From the NCBI RefSeq assembly GCF_022436705.1, contig NZ_JAKUHT010000008.1:1-64000 (forward strand): DNA of 64,000 nucleotides. Reading direction: 5' to 3'. The notes under the pieces are model-generated. The model saw only the letters and a list, made by a program, of their open reading frames with translations. It had not been told where the DNA came from and did no database searches. The DNA is from Nocardioides sp. CFH 31398 (lineage in GTDB: Bacteria; Actinomycetota; Actinomycetes; Propionibacteriales; Nocardioidaceae). Numbering within the stretch: position 1 is the stretch's first letter; each line of letters begins with the position of its first letter. A program made the translations under genes and the position numbers. Below, piece after piece: positions 51,957-60,361 of this stretch.

Positions 51957-54740
51957 ATGCGCCCCTCACAGGCCCGTTTCGTCACCGTCTGCCAGCAGCT
52001 GCTGGCGCTCGCGGTGGTCCTCGTCGTCCTGGCGCCGGCCGCCGGGATCGCCACCCTCGACGTGGTCGACCGCGTCCCCGACGAGCCCGGCACGGTCGGT
52101 GACGCGCGCGTCCTGCTGCAGCCCGCGGCGTACGGCGCCGAGGACGCGCCCGGTGAGGCGGAGGTCGAGACCGCGCCGGTCGAGCCGAGCGTCGTCGAGC
52201 ATCAGCTGACCACCGACGCCCCGGCCGCCCGGCGCAGCGAGCCCGGGCGCAGCGCGCGCTCGACGCCGTCCGCGCTCGCCGGCGGGCGGGTGCTCAGCGA
52301 GGCGGAGCCGGTGACGGGGTACGGCGCCGTCGGCGTCACGTGGGGCGAGGGTCAGGGGGTGGGCGAGGACGGCATCGCCGTCGCCGTCCGCACCCGCACC
52401 GAGGGCGGGGCCTGGAGCGCCTGGGACGACGTGGAGTACCACGACGACCACGCCCCGGACCCGGACAGCGCCGAGGCCCGCCGAGCCCGCCCGGGCACCG
52501 AGCCGACCTTCGTCGGCGACGTCGACGAGGTGCAGGTCCGGGCCGAGACGGCCGGCGGCGCGATGCCGTCCGACATGCGACTTTCCGTGGTGGGCCCGGG
52601 GGAGTCCGCGGGCACCCGGACCGAGGAACCGGCGTACGGCGCCGCGGACGACGACGCGCCGTCCACCACCTCCGCGACCGCCGTGGACGCCGCACGGCCC
52701 ACCATCTACTCCCGCGCCCAGTGGGGCGCCGACGAGCGGCTCCGCTCGGGCAGCCCCAGCTACGGCACGGTGAAGGGCGGTTTCGTCCACCACACCGTGA
52801 ACGCCAACGACTACACCCCGGCGCAGGTGCCCGGGATGCTGCGGAGCATCTACGCGTACCACACGCAGAGCCGCGGCTGGAGCGACGTCGGCTACAACTT
52901 CCTCGTCGACAAGTTCGGTCGGATCTGGGAGGGCCGCTTCGGCGGGGTGACGCGGGCGGTCATCGGCGCGCACACCCTGGGCTACAACCACGAGTCGTTC
53001 GCGATGTCGGCGATCGGCAACTTCGAGACCGCCACGCCGCCGGACGCGATGGTCCGCGCGTACGGCGCGCTGATGGGCTGGAAGCTCGGCATCCACGGGG
53101 TCGACGCGGGCGCCGCCCGCGCCGTCATCGCGGGCCGCACCTTCCCGAGCCCGATCAACGGCCACCGGGACGCCGGCTCGACCGCGTGCCCGGGCCGCTA
53201 CCTCTACGACCGCCTGGGGGCCATCCGGTCGCTGGCGGAGGCCGCTCAGGACGGCAACGGCGGGGGCGGCGAGCAGCCGCCGACCGAGCCGCCCACCACC
53301 CCTCCGGTCGAGGTCTCCGGCAAGCCCGACCTCGACTCGAACCTCGTGGGCACGAAGCACCCCGACCTCGCCGTGCGCCGTGCGAGCGACAACCGGATGC
53401 TGGTGCTGCGCACCGCGGGCGGCACCAAGTTCACCGAGCCCCGTGCCGTCGGCGGCGCCCAGGGCCTGCCGCGCACCGCGCAGCTCCTGATCAGCCCCGA
53501 CCTCACCGGTGACGACGTCCCCGACGTGGTCGCGGTCGACGGCGGCCGCGCCGCGATCCACCCCGGACGCGGCGACGGCACCGTCGGCGAGGCCGTCCGC
53601 CAGGCCAACGGCTTCACCGGGATGTCGCTGGTCGTCGCCGTCGGTGACCTGGACGGCGACGGCCGCCACGACCTCGTTGGCCGCAGCGACGCCGACGGCC
53701 GGCTCACCGCGTTCCTCGGCACCCGACGCGGCGGCTTCTCCCGCCAGGTGCTCGGCGCCGGCTGGAACGCCTACGACCGGGTCTCCGGGGTGGGCGACGT
53801 CGACGGCGACGGCAGCGACGACCTGCTCGGCGTCGACGCCGAGGGACGGATGTTCCTGCACCGGGGTGGCTCCGAGACCGCCCGCGGGGAGCGTCGCGCG
53901 ACCGTCGGGCCCCGGCAGCAGGTCGCCCAGGGCTTCGGCGGCCTCAGCGGTCTCGTCGGCGTCGGGGACGTCAACCGGGACGGTCGCCCCGAGGTGCTCG
54001 TGCGGCGCCAGGGCGGGACGGCGTACCTGCGCAGCCTCGAGCCCGACCTCACCCTGGGGCCGGCGTACGGGCCGCTGACCGGCTTCACCGGCCTCGCGGG
54101 CCTGGCCGGCGGTGTGGACCTCACGGGCGACGGGTGGCCCGACGTGCTGGCGCGGCGCGCCGGCCAGGCCGTGGTGGTGCCCCACAAGGGGACGACCGAG
54201 GTGATGGAGCCGCTGGTGACCGACGTCGACCTGTCGGGCGCGAACCGCCTCATGACCGCGGGCGACATGAACGGTGACGGCCACGGCGACGTGGTCGTGC
54301 GGCAGGGCAAGGGGGTCCTCAACCTGTACCGCGGCGACGGGCAGGGCGGCTTCGCGGCGAAGGTCCGCATCGGCACGGGCTTCTCCGACGTCGAGGGCCT
54401 CCGTTCCGTCGGCGACGTGACCGGCGACGACAAGCCCGACCTGCTCGGCACCCGCGGCGGTCGCGCCCTGGTGTGGCCCGGCCGCGGCGCGGCGGAGCTC
54501 GCCTCGCCCGTCGCCGCCCCGGCCGCGCTCGTGGACTACTTCCGGCCCGAGGCGAACGCCGCGAAGAGCTGGGACTGGGCCACCACCGTCAGCGACCTCC
54601 GGCTCGTCGGCGCGCCCGACCTCGTGCTCGGCGACCGGGAGACGACGCTGCTGTGGTCGCGCAACCGGAGGAACGACGGGACCTACGAGACCCGCCGGCT
54701 CCTCACCCGCTGGGACGGAGCCTGGAACCTGCTGGGGTGA
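51957..54740 (+). CDS. Secreted N-acetylmuramoyl-L-alanine amidase (PGRP) with FG-GAP repeats
   Basis: 927 residues. A signal peptide (LLALAVVLVVLAPAAGIATL) is followed by about 200 residues of Ala/Glu-rich spacer and a beta-rich part (GVTWGEGQGVGEDGIAVAVR). The peptidoglycan-recognition amidase domain (about 245-425) has RAQWGADERLR, FVHHTVNANDYTPAQVPGML, YNFLVDKFGRIWEGRFGGVT and NGHRDAGSTACPGRYLY with the zinc histidines and cysteine. A Pro/Thr linker leads to FG-GAP/VCBS repeats (DLDGDGRHD, DVDGDGSDD, DMNGDGHGD) up to the end. It cleaves the stem peptide from muramic acid outside the cell. It shares a promoter motif with SpoIID. Confidence 0.9.
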   Translation: MRPSQARFVTVCQQLLALAVVLVVLAPAAGIATLDVVDRVPDEPGTVGDARVLLQPAAYGAEDAPGEAEVETAPVEPSVVEHQLTTDAPAARRSEPGRSARSTPSALAGGRVLSEAEPVTGYGAVGVTWGEGQGVGEDGIAVAVRTRTEGGAWSAWDDVEYHDDHAPDPDSAEARRARPGTEPTFVGDVDEVQVRAETAGGAMPSDMRLSVVGPGESAGTRTEEPAYGAADDDAPSTTSATAVDAARPTIYSRAQWGADERLRSGSPSYGTVKGGFVHHTVNANDYTPAQVPGMLRSIYAYHTQSRGWSDVGYNFLVDKFGRIWEGRFGGVTRAVIGAHTLGYNHESFAMSAIGNFETATPPDAMVRAYGALMGWKLGIHGVDAGAARAVIAGRTFPSPINGHRDAGSTACPGRYLYDRLGAIRSLAEAAQDGNGGGGEQPPTEPPTTPPVEVSGKPDLDSNLVGTKHPDLAVRRASDNRMLVLRTAGGTKFTEPRAVGGAQGLPRTAQLLISPDLTGDDVPDVVAVDGGRAAIHPGRGDGTVGEAVRQANGFTGMSLVVAVGDLDGDGRHDLVGRSDADGRLTAFLGTRRGGFSRQVLGAGWNAYDRVSGVGDVDGDGSDDLLGVDAEGRMFLHRGGSETARGERRATVGPRQQVAQGFGGLSGLVGVGDVNRDGRPEVLVRRQGGTAYLRSLEPDLTLGPAYGPLTGFTGLAGLAGGVDLTGDGWPDVLARRAGQAVVVPHKGTTEVMEPLVTDVDLSGANRLMTAGDMNGDGHGDVVVRQGKGVLNLYRGDGQGGFAAKVRIGTGFSDVEGLRSVGDVTGDDKPDLLGTRGGRALVWPGRGAAELASPVAAPAALVDYFRPEANAAKSWDWATTVSDLRLVGAPDLVLGDRETTLLWSRNRRNDGTYETRRLLTRWDGAWNLLG

Positions 54741-54765
54741 GCCGACGCGGGCCCGGTCCCGGCGC

Positions 54766-55503
54766 TCAGAGCTCCACGCGCCGGGTGACCCGCTCGGTCT
54801 CCGCGAGGGCGTCGAGGCGGGCCTCGTCGGCCCCCACGGCCAGGACGAGGCTCGCACCGTGCGACCAGCTCGCCACGAGCAGGGCCAGACCGTCGGCCGA
54901 GCCGAGGTCGCCGGTGACGAGCAACCGGTCGCCGTCGGCGACCCGCGGGTCCGTGCCGGCCGCGGTCAGCAGCTCGCCCTGGGTGGCGTCGGGCGTGGCC
55001 TGCTCGTCCTCGGTGGGTGGGTCGAGGGCGAGGAACGCGTCGGGCTGCGACCAGATCTCGACGCCCACGTCGAGGACGCCGGCGGGCAGCGGGTCCGCGA
55101 AGCGCACCCCGAGGGGGAGCAGCGCGCAGGCGAGCACGGTCGTGCGGTCGGCGTACGGCGCCCAGGCGGCGACCGCGTGGGGCCCGCACACGACCGCGTC
55201 GGTCGCCGCCGCACCGTCGTCGGTGGGGGACCCGGGCCCGGTGGGCACGACGCGCAGGCCCGCGGTCCAGGCGGCGGCGGCGAACACCGACGTCAGCCAG
55301 TGCGGCGGCAGGTCGAGGGTGAGGGTGTCACCGCGCTCCCGGTCGCACTCGTCGACCAGCAGCGAGGCGGCCTTGGCCACCCAGTTCGCCCACGTCGTGA
55401 CGGACAGCTCGACGCGCTCGCCGGTGCGCTCGTCGTAGAAGGTGACCAGCGGACGCCCCGGGTCGGTCGACGCGAGGGAGGCGAGGAGGGCGGGGATCGT
55501 CAC
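54766..55503 (-). CDS. TIGR03089-family protein (AMP-binding-like)
   Basis: 245 residues. The N-terminal region resembles the start of acyl-AMP ligases: VTFYDERTGERVELSVTTWA, then NWVAKAASLLVDECDRERGD, but the P-loop and C-terminal catalytic domain of that superfamily are absent. It is a stand-alone degenerate fragment found across actinobacteria as TIGR03089, function unknown. The mycobacterial equivalent is Rv3268, near LCP genes and manB. The GTG at 55503 follows TAGGGT (minus strand) by 8 nt. Confidence 0.85.
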   Translation of the reverse strand: MTIPALLASLASTDPGRPLVTFYDERTGERVELSVTTWANWVAKAASLLVDECDRERGDTLTLDLPPHWLTSVFAAAAWTAGLRVVPTGPGSPTDDGAAATDAVVCGPHAVAAWAPYADRTTVLACALLPLGVRFADPLPAGVLDVGVEIWSQPDAFLALDPPTEDEQATPDATQGELLTAAGTDPRVADGDRLLVTGDLGSADGLALLVASWSHGASLVLAVGADEARLDALAETERVTRRVEL

Positions 55504-55540
55504 GGACGGCCACCCTAGACGTCGTCCTAGACTCCGCGTC
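55504..55540. promoter_or_regulatory. Divergent leaderless promoters of TIGR03089 and manC
   Basis: On the minus strand TAGGGT (55517-55512) ends 8 nt before the GTG at 55503. On the plus strand TAGACT (55528-55533) ends 7 nt before the ATG at 55541. The two -10 elements lie back to back 10 bp apart. Confidence 0.65.
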
Positions 55541-56605
55541 ATGCGCTTCTGGGCCGTGGTGCCGGCAGGTGGGGCGGGGACGCGGCTGTGGCCGCTCTCG
55601 CGTCGCGACGACCCGAAGTTCCTCCACGACCTCACCGGCTCCGGCGCCTCGTTGCTGCAGCAGACCCGCGCCCGGCTGGCCCCGCTCGCCGACGACCGGG
55701 TCCTGGTCGTCACCGGCGTGGCGCACGCGGACGCCGTCCGCCGCCAGCTGCCGGAGGCGGTCGGCGCCCGGGTCGTCGCCGAGCCCTCGCCGCGCGACTC
55801 CATGGCCGCGATCGGCCTCGCCGCGGCGATGATCGAGCGCGAGGACCCCGACGCCGTCATGGGCTCGTTCGCCGCCGACCACGTGGTCGCCGACGAGGCC
55901 GCGTTCGCCGAGTGCGTGCGCCGCGCCGTCGCCGTCGCCGCCGAGGGGCCGCTGGTCACCCTCGGCGTCCGCCCGACGTACGCCGCCACGGGGTTCGGCT
56001 GGATCCACCTCGGCGCGGCCCTCGACGGCCACCCCGGGGCGTACGACGTCGCCGAGTTCGTGGAGAAGCCGGACGCCGGGCGCGCCGCCGCCTACCTCGC
56101 CGGCGGGGAGCACCGCTGGAACGCCGGCATGTTCGTCGCCCGCCCGGGCGTCCTGCTCGACCTGCTCGCCGACTCCGACCCGGCCTTCGCCGCCGACCTG
56201 CGCGCCATCGCCGCGGACCCGACCCTGCTCGAGGAGGTCTGGCCCCGGCTGCCGAAGATCGCGATCGACCACGCCGTCGCCGAGCCCGCCGCCGACGCCG
56301 GCCGCGTCGCGGTGGTCGAGGCGGACTTCGACTGGGAGGACGTCGGCGACTTCTCCGCCCTCGCCGGGCTGCTGCCCCCCGCGGCGTCCGGCCCCCGCGT
56401 GCTCGGCGACCCCGACCTCGTGCACGCCGTCGACGCCGACGGCATCGTCGTCCCCGCCGCCGGTCGCCCCGTCGCCGTCGTCGGCCTCACCGGCGTGGTC
56501 GTGGTCGACACCGGCGACGCCCTGCTCGTCACCAGCGTCGAGGCCGCCCAGGACGTCAAGCGCCTCGTCGCACAGATCGCCGAGCGGCGTCCGGACCTGC
56601 TGTAG
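55541..56605 (+). CDS. manC: Mannose-1-phosphate guanylyltransferase
   Basis: 354 residues. VVPAGGAGTRLWPLSRRDDP is the nucleotidyltransferase loop, SFAADHVVADEAAF the phosphate region, FVEKPDAGRAAAYLAGGEHR the sugar site, WNAGMFVARPGVLLDLLADS and DFDWEDVGDFSALAGLL the last conserved part. It makes GDP-mannose from mannose-1-phosphate and GTP for wall glycans and glycolipids. The equivalent in mycobacteria is Rv3264c. Single-domain, without the phosphomannose isomerase domain of bifunctional forms. Confidence 0.92.
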   Translation: MRFWAVVPAGGAGTRLWPLSRRDDPKFLHDLTGSGASLLQQTRARLAPLADDRVLVVTGVAHADAVRRQLPEAVGARVVAEPSPRDSMAAIGLAAAMIEREDPDAVMGSFAADHVVADEAAFAECVRRAVAVAAEGPLVTLGVRPTYAATGFGWIHLGAALDGHPGAYDVAEFVEKPDAGRAAAYLAGGEHRWNAGMFVARPGVLLDLLADSDPAFAADLRAIAADPTLLEEVWPRLPKIAIDHAVAEPAADAGRVAVVEADFDWEDVGDFSALAGLLPPAASGPRVLGDPDLVHAVDADGIVVPAAGRPVAVVGLTGVVVVDTGDALLVTSVEAAQDVKRLVAQIAERRPDLL

Positions 56606-56630
56606 CGCCGCCGCGGCCGCGCCGTCACCG

Positions 56631-56726
56631 CTGGTCGAGGTGCGAGCGGAGCGAGCCTCGAGACCCGGTGACCCGGGCGCCGCTGGTCGAGGTGTGAGCG
56701 GAGCGAGCCTCGAGACCCGGTGACCC
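56631..56726. repeat. Two direct copies of a dispersed Nocardioides-type repeat
   Basis: CTGGTCGAGGTGCGAGCGGA starts at 56631 and, with one change, again at 56683, each followed by GCGAGCCTCGAGACCCGGTG. The period is 52 bp and about 44 bp are conserved. GGTCGAGG near one end and CCTCGAGACC near the other form an inverted repeat. The remaining sequence to 56892 is also repeat-like (CTCGACGCGCTCACGCGGC and similar) with no gene. Confidence 0.85.
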
Positions 56727-56892
56727 GCCTGTACGGCGACCCGTGACCGCCGCGACCTCGTTCCTCGGCCGCGGCTCGACGGTCAGTCGTCTCGCCGGTG
56801 TCTCGACGCGCTCACGCGGCTTCGTCCCTCAGCCGCGTCGCTTGCTCGACCCCGTGTGACGACGGCAGTCCCTCGTTCCTCGGGACTACCTG

Positions 56893-57651
56893 TCACACGG
56901 CATTCGGCTCGGGGGAGTCCGTGTAGGGGAACTCGGTCATGAACGCGTCGAGCGCGGCGCCGCTGGGCTCGGAGCAGTACTGCCACACGCCCGTCTGCGC
57001 ACCCTCCTCGATGATCCCGTCCTCGACGGCCTGCGGGTTGTTGCCGGCCGACCAGCGGGTCATCGCGACGTGCGCGTCGCCGGGGAACGGGTCGCCGTCC
57101 TCCGAGGTCCACGGCACGGCCTTGAACTTGTTGCGGAGGTCCTCGCTGCCCTCGAACTTCTCGCTGATGGCGCGGATCTCCTCCATCTGCTGCGAGTCGT
57201 CGGCGACGGTCTCGTCGTACCAGAGGATCGTGAAGCCGTGCTCGAGGTTGTGCACGAGCATGCCCAGCTCGGGGCGGTCGGACTCGCTGTAGAACTTGCG
57301 GTCGAAGCCGTCCCAGTTCTCCCAGTGGCGGCCGAAGGCGGGCGGGGAGTCCGGGTAGGTGAGCGGCGTGCCCTGCGGCACGTGCTGCTGGTTGCCCTCC
57401 GCCGGCTTCGTCTCGACGTCGGCGCAGACGTCGGCGGGGGCGCCGATGTCGGCGACGGAGGCGTCCTCGTACTGGCGCAGGTTCCACCACTGGCTCACCG
57501 GCTGGAACGCCGCGGCCCCGACGATGAGGATCGCGATCAGCAGGCAGACGCCGACGATGGCGACGTTGCGCCGCTTCTCGCCGCGCCTCTGCTGCTTGCG
57601 CATCTTGTCCGCCACCGCCCGGCGGTCGGACTTCTGCTGCTTCTCTGCCAC
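56893..57651 (-). CDS. DUF3105 membrane protein
   Basis: 252 residues. A basic coiled cytoplasmic N-terminus (KQQKSDRRAVADKMRKQQRR) is followed by one membrane helix (NVAIVGVCLLIAILIVGAAA). The outer DUF3105 domain has the conserved VPQGTPLTYPDSPPAFGRHW, then RPELGMLVHNLEHGFTILWY and AMTRWSAGNN. Function unknown. The GTG at 57651 is chosen (an AGGGAAG lies 12 nt upstream); the frame is open further up but without a good start. Lies next to fbiB. Confidence 0.82.
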   Translation of the reverse strand: MAEKQQKSDRRAVADKMRKQQRRGEKRRNVAIVGVCLLIAILIVGAAAFQPVSQWWNLRQYEDASVADIGAPADVCADVETKPAEGNQQHVPQGTPLTYPDSPPAFGRHWENWDGFDRKFYSESDRPELGMLVHNLEHGFTILWYDETVADDSQQMEEIRAISEKFEGSEDLRNKFKAVPWTSEDGDPFPGDAHVAMTRWSAGNNPQAVEDGIIEEGAQTGVWQYCSEPSGAALDAFMTEFPYTDSPEPNAV

Positions 57652-57695
57652 GGCCTGCGCTTCCCTACTGGTCTCGGAGACGTCCGCGGGGGAGT

Positions 57696-58706
57696 CTACG
57701 GACCCGCCGGTGGCGGCCCGAGGCGGACGACGGACCCGTCGTCGGTGGCCGTCCACCCGTGCGCCAGGGCGAGCACCCGCAGGCGGAGCCGGTCGGCCTC
57801 GTCAGCGTCCCCCACCACCACGTGCGCGACGCCGTCGGCGCCCGTCGTCGCCTCGGGGGTGCCGCAGCCCACGGTCGCCACCGCCGCGGCCACCTCCTCG
57901 GCGCTCGCCGGGCCGCCGTACGGCGTGGGGTCGCCGCCGTCGCCGCGCTCCCCGGCGAGGGCCTGGACGACGGCCTCGCGGGCGCCGTAGCCGAACAGGT
58001 CGCCACCGGGCGGGCGCACGAGGGCGCGGGCGCCGGGCCCGTCCGTGCCGGGAGGGAGCACGAGGCGCTCCAGGCCCCGCACCAGGGCGAAGGGCCGGGC
58101 CGCGAGCTTCCCGCCCGCCAGCTCGGCGGCGCCCGCCACCTCGTCGGCGACCGCGGGGGCGGTGACGGCCAGCGGGTTGCCGTAGCCGTCGGTGCGACCG
58201 GCGTGGTCGTCGAGGACGACGAGCCCGGCGACGCCGATCGCGAGGTCGGTCTGCCCCTCGCGCCAGGCCCGGCCGACGGTGTCGGTGACCACGACGGCGA
58301 CGTTCGCGCCGGTGCGGCGTGCGATCACGTCGCGCAGGCGGCGGGCCGAGTCGTCCGGGTCGTCGGGAAGCAGGACCACGTGCCCGGCGGGGACGTTCGA
58401 GGCGTCGACCCCGGCCGCCGCCATCGTCAGCCCCAGGCGGGTCCGCACGATCGTGGTCGGTCCGCGGCGGGCGACCACCCGCACCCGCTCGTCCGCCAGC
58501 TCCTCCGCCAGCCCGTCGAACCGGTCACCGGGCCGCAGGCGGCCCTCGGCCTTGCTCACCACCTTGCTCGTCACGACGACGACGTCGCCGTCGACCGGTG
58601 CCTCGCCGTCGCCGGCCAGCGCGTCGAGGACCAGGGCCACGAGGTCGTCGCCCGCACGGACCTCGCCGACGCCGTCGGGGGCGACGACGTGGAGGTGTCC
58701 GCTCAC
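57696..58706 (-). CDS. fbiB: Coenzyme F420-0:L-glutamate ligase (CofE domain, short FbiB)
   Basis: 336 residues. The CofE domain (about 1-245) has DVVVVTSKVVSKAEGRLRPG, then RTRLGLTMAAAGVDASNVPA, VVVTDTVGRAWREGQTDLAI and DDHAGRTDGYGNPLAVTAPA. It adds glutamates to F420-0. Mycobacterial FbiB has about 448 residues with a C-terminal FMN reductase-type domain that reduces dehydro-F420-0; here only about 80 residues follow and that fold is not recognisable. The GTG overlaps the fbiA stop. Confidence 0.9.
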   Translation of the reverse strand: MSGHLHVVAPDGVGEVRAGDDLVALVLDALAGDGEAPVDGDVVVVTSKVVSKAEGRLRPGDRFDGLAEELADERVRVVARRGPTTIVRTRLGLTMAAAGVDASNVPAGHVVLLPDDPDDSARRLRDVIARRTGANVAVVVTDTVGRAWREGQTDLAIGVAGLVVLDDHAGRTDGYGNPLAVTAPAVADEVAGAAELAGGKLAARPFALVRGLERLVLPPGTDGPGARALVRPPGGDLFGYGAREAVVQALAGERGDGGDPTPYGGPASAEEVAAAVATVGCGTPEATTGADGVAHVVVGDADEADRLRLRVLALAHGWTATDDGSVVRLGPPPAGP

Positions 58707-59755
58707 GCGAGCACGAGGGCGGTCGCGGCGGCGGCCATCCGCCCGGTGGCCTCCTCGTCGCTCATCAGCAGCGGGACGGCCGCGCACGCGATGCCGGCGT
58801 CGCGGACGGCGTCGACCTGGTGGGCGTCGGTGTCCGCGACCAGCCAGCCGTCGAGGATCCCGCCGGACGCGCGCGAGCCGTAGTGCCGCGCCACGGCGGA
58901 CGCCGAGACCTCGACGCCCAGGGAGTCGAGCAGCTGGCGGGCCATCCCGTGGACGTGGCTGTCGCCGATGATCGGGGAGACCCCGACGACGGGTGCGGGC
59001 CCCTCCTGCAGCGCCTCGCGCAGGCCGGGGACGCCGAGGATCGTCCCGATCGACACCACCGGGTTGCTGGGGGGCAGCAGCACCAGGTCGGCGCCCGCGA
59101 CCGCCTCCGTCACGCCCGGGGCGGGGGTGGCCCGGTCGAGGCCGACCACGACGACGGCCTCGGCGGGGACCTGGGCGCGCATCCGGACCCAGTACTCCTG
59201 GAAGTGGACGGTCCGGCGCCCGCTCGGCGCCTCGTCGTCCGCGATCGCGATGTGGGTCTCGACGCGGTCGTCGGTCATGGGCAGCAGCTCGACGCCCGGC
59301 TCCCACCGCCGGCAGAGCGCCGCCGTGACGGCGGAGAGCGGGTAGCCCGCCTCGACCATCTGCGTGCGGACCAGGTGGGTGGCCAGGTCGCGGTCGCCCA
59401 GCCCGAACCAGTCCGGGCCCACGCCGTACGCCGCGAGCTCCTCGCTCGCCGCCCAGGTCTCGCCGCTGCGGCCCCAGCCCCGTTCGACGTCGATCCCGCC
59501 GCCGAGGGTGTACATCACGGTGTCGAGGTCCGGGCAGACCTTGAGGCCGTGGATCCACCAGTCGTCGGCGGTGTTGGCCACGACCGTCACGGCGGCGTCG
59601 GGGGAGACCCCGGGCAGGGCGCCCGCGCGGAGGGCTGAGAGGGTTCCCCGCAGGAAGCGAGCACCACCGACGCCTCCGGAGAGCGCGACGATCGACCGTG
59701 CGGCCGGAGAGGCCCCCTGGGGGGCGGAGACGTCGGGGGAGGGGGCGTGCGACAC
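58703..59755 (-). CDS. fbiA: 2-phospho-L-lactate transferase-type enzyme FbiA (CofD)
   Basis: 350 residues. IVALSGGVGGARFLRGTLSA is the opening CofD motif. TVVANTADDWWIHGLKVCPD, then LDTVMYTLGGGIDVERGWGR, TPAPGVTEAVAGADLVLLPP and SNPVVSIGTILGVPGLREAL complete it. In actinobacteria FbiA joins Fo and enolpyruvyl-diphospho-guanosine to give dehydro-F420-0. The GTG at 59755 starts the short leader before the motif. It is coupled to fbiB by a four-base overlap. Confidence 0.93.
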   Translation of the reverse strand: MSHAPSPDVSAPQGASPAARSIVALSGGVGGARFLRGTLSALRAGALPGVSPDAAVTVVANTADDWWIHGLKVCPDLDTVMYTLGGGIDVERGWGRSGETWAASEELAAYGVGPDWFGLGDRDLATHLVRTQMVEAGYPLSAVTAALCRRWEPGVELLPMTDDRVETHIAIADDEAPSGRRTVHFQEYWVRMRAQVPAEAVVVVGLDRATPAPGVTEAVAGADLVLLPPSNPVVSIGTILGVPGLREALQEGPAPVVGVSPIIGDSHVHGMARQLLDSLGVEVSASAVARHYGSRASGGILDGWLVADTDAHQVDAVRDAGIACAAVPLLMSDEEATGRMAAAATALVLA

Positions 59756-59855
59756 GCCCCACAGCCTGCCGCACGCGCGGCGGCTCACCGTGGTGCGGTC
59801 CGCGACGCGGCACCCTGCGGTGCGGTCAGGGGCCCTGCCAATAACACAGAACGGC

Positions 59856-59886
59856 TTGACTTCCGAGGTACGACAGGCATGTAATT
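59856..59886 (+). promoter_or_regulatory. whiB promoter with sigma-70-like elements
   Basis: TTGACT at 59856-59861 is a good -35 and TGTAAT at 59880-59885 a -10 with an 18-bp spacer. ACAGGCATGTAATT (59873-59886), overlapping the -10, matches the SpoIID promoter at 13 of 14 bases. A leader of about 100 nt follows, with GAAAGGG before the ATG as ribosome site. Confidence 0.7.
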
Positions 59887-59989
59887 CCCTCAGTGTTCTT
59901 CACCGCCAGGCTCGCTGCACCCTGGCGCACCAGGTGGCCGGAGGCGCGGGGGTTCCGAGAGCACGACCGGGTCGAAAGGGCGTAGCGCG

Positions 59990-60253
59990 ATGCGAGAGCT
60001 GTTTCTGGTCGACGGTGATGGCGACGGCGAGGAGTTCGGGTGGCAGGAGCGGGCGCTGTGCGCCCAGACCGACCCGGAGGCCTTCTTCCCCGAAAAGGGC
60101 GGGTCCACGCGGGAGGCGAAGAAGGTCTGCCTCACGTGCGAGGTGCGCGACGAGTGCCTGGAGTACGCCCTGGCCCACGACGAGCGCTTCGGCATCTGGG
60201 GCGGCCTGTCCGAGCGCGAGCGACGCCGCCTGAAGAAGCTCGCCGTCGTCTGA
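59990..60253 (+). CDS. whiB2: WhiB-family iron-sulfur transcription factor (WhiB2/WhmD-like)
   Basis: 87 residues. Four cysteines at 24, 47, 50 and 56 (CAQTDPEAFFPEKGGSTREA, then VCLTCEVRDEC) bind a 4Fe-4S cluster. The GIWGG turn (68-72) and the basic tail RERRRLKKL follow. The location beside fbiA matches mycobacterial whiB2 (Rv3260c), an essential septation regulator. It has its own promoter and a long leader, unlike most genes here. Confidence 0.93.
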   Translation: MRELFLVDGDGDGEEFGWQERALCAQTDPEAFFPEKGGSTREAKKVCLTCEVRDECLEYALAHDERFGIWGGLSERERRRLKKLAVV

Positions 60254-60361
60254 TCCAGCACTGACGCAGGACCACGCTCTGCACGCCGTGGCGGCGTCCG
60301 ACCCACCGGTGCCGCCGCCGGGCCCGGCCGCCCACACCCACCCTCGTTAGGGTGGTCGGCC

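Noticed and set aside
59755-59990. Riboswitch in the whiB leader
   Set aside because: The leader is long enough, but no known aptamer core or strong conserved pairing was recognised.
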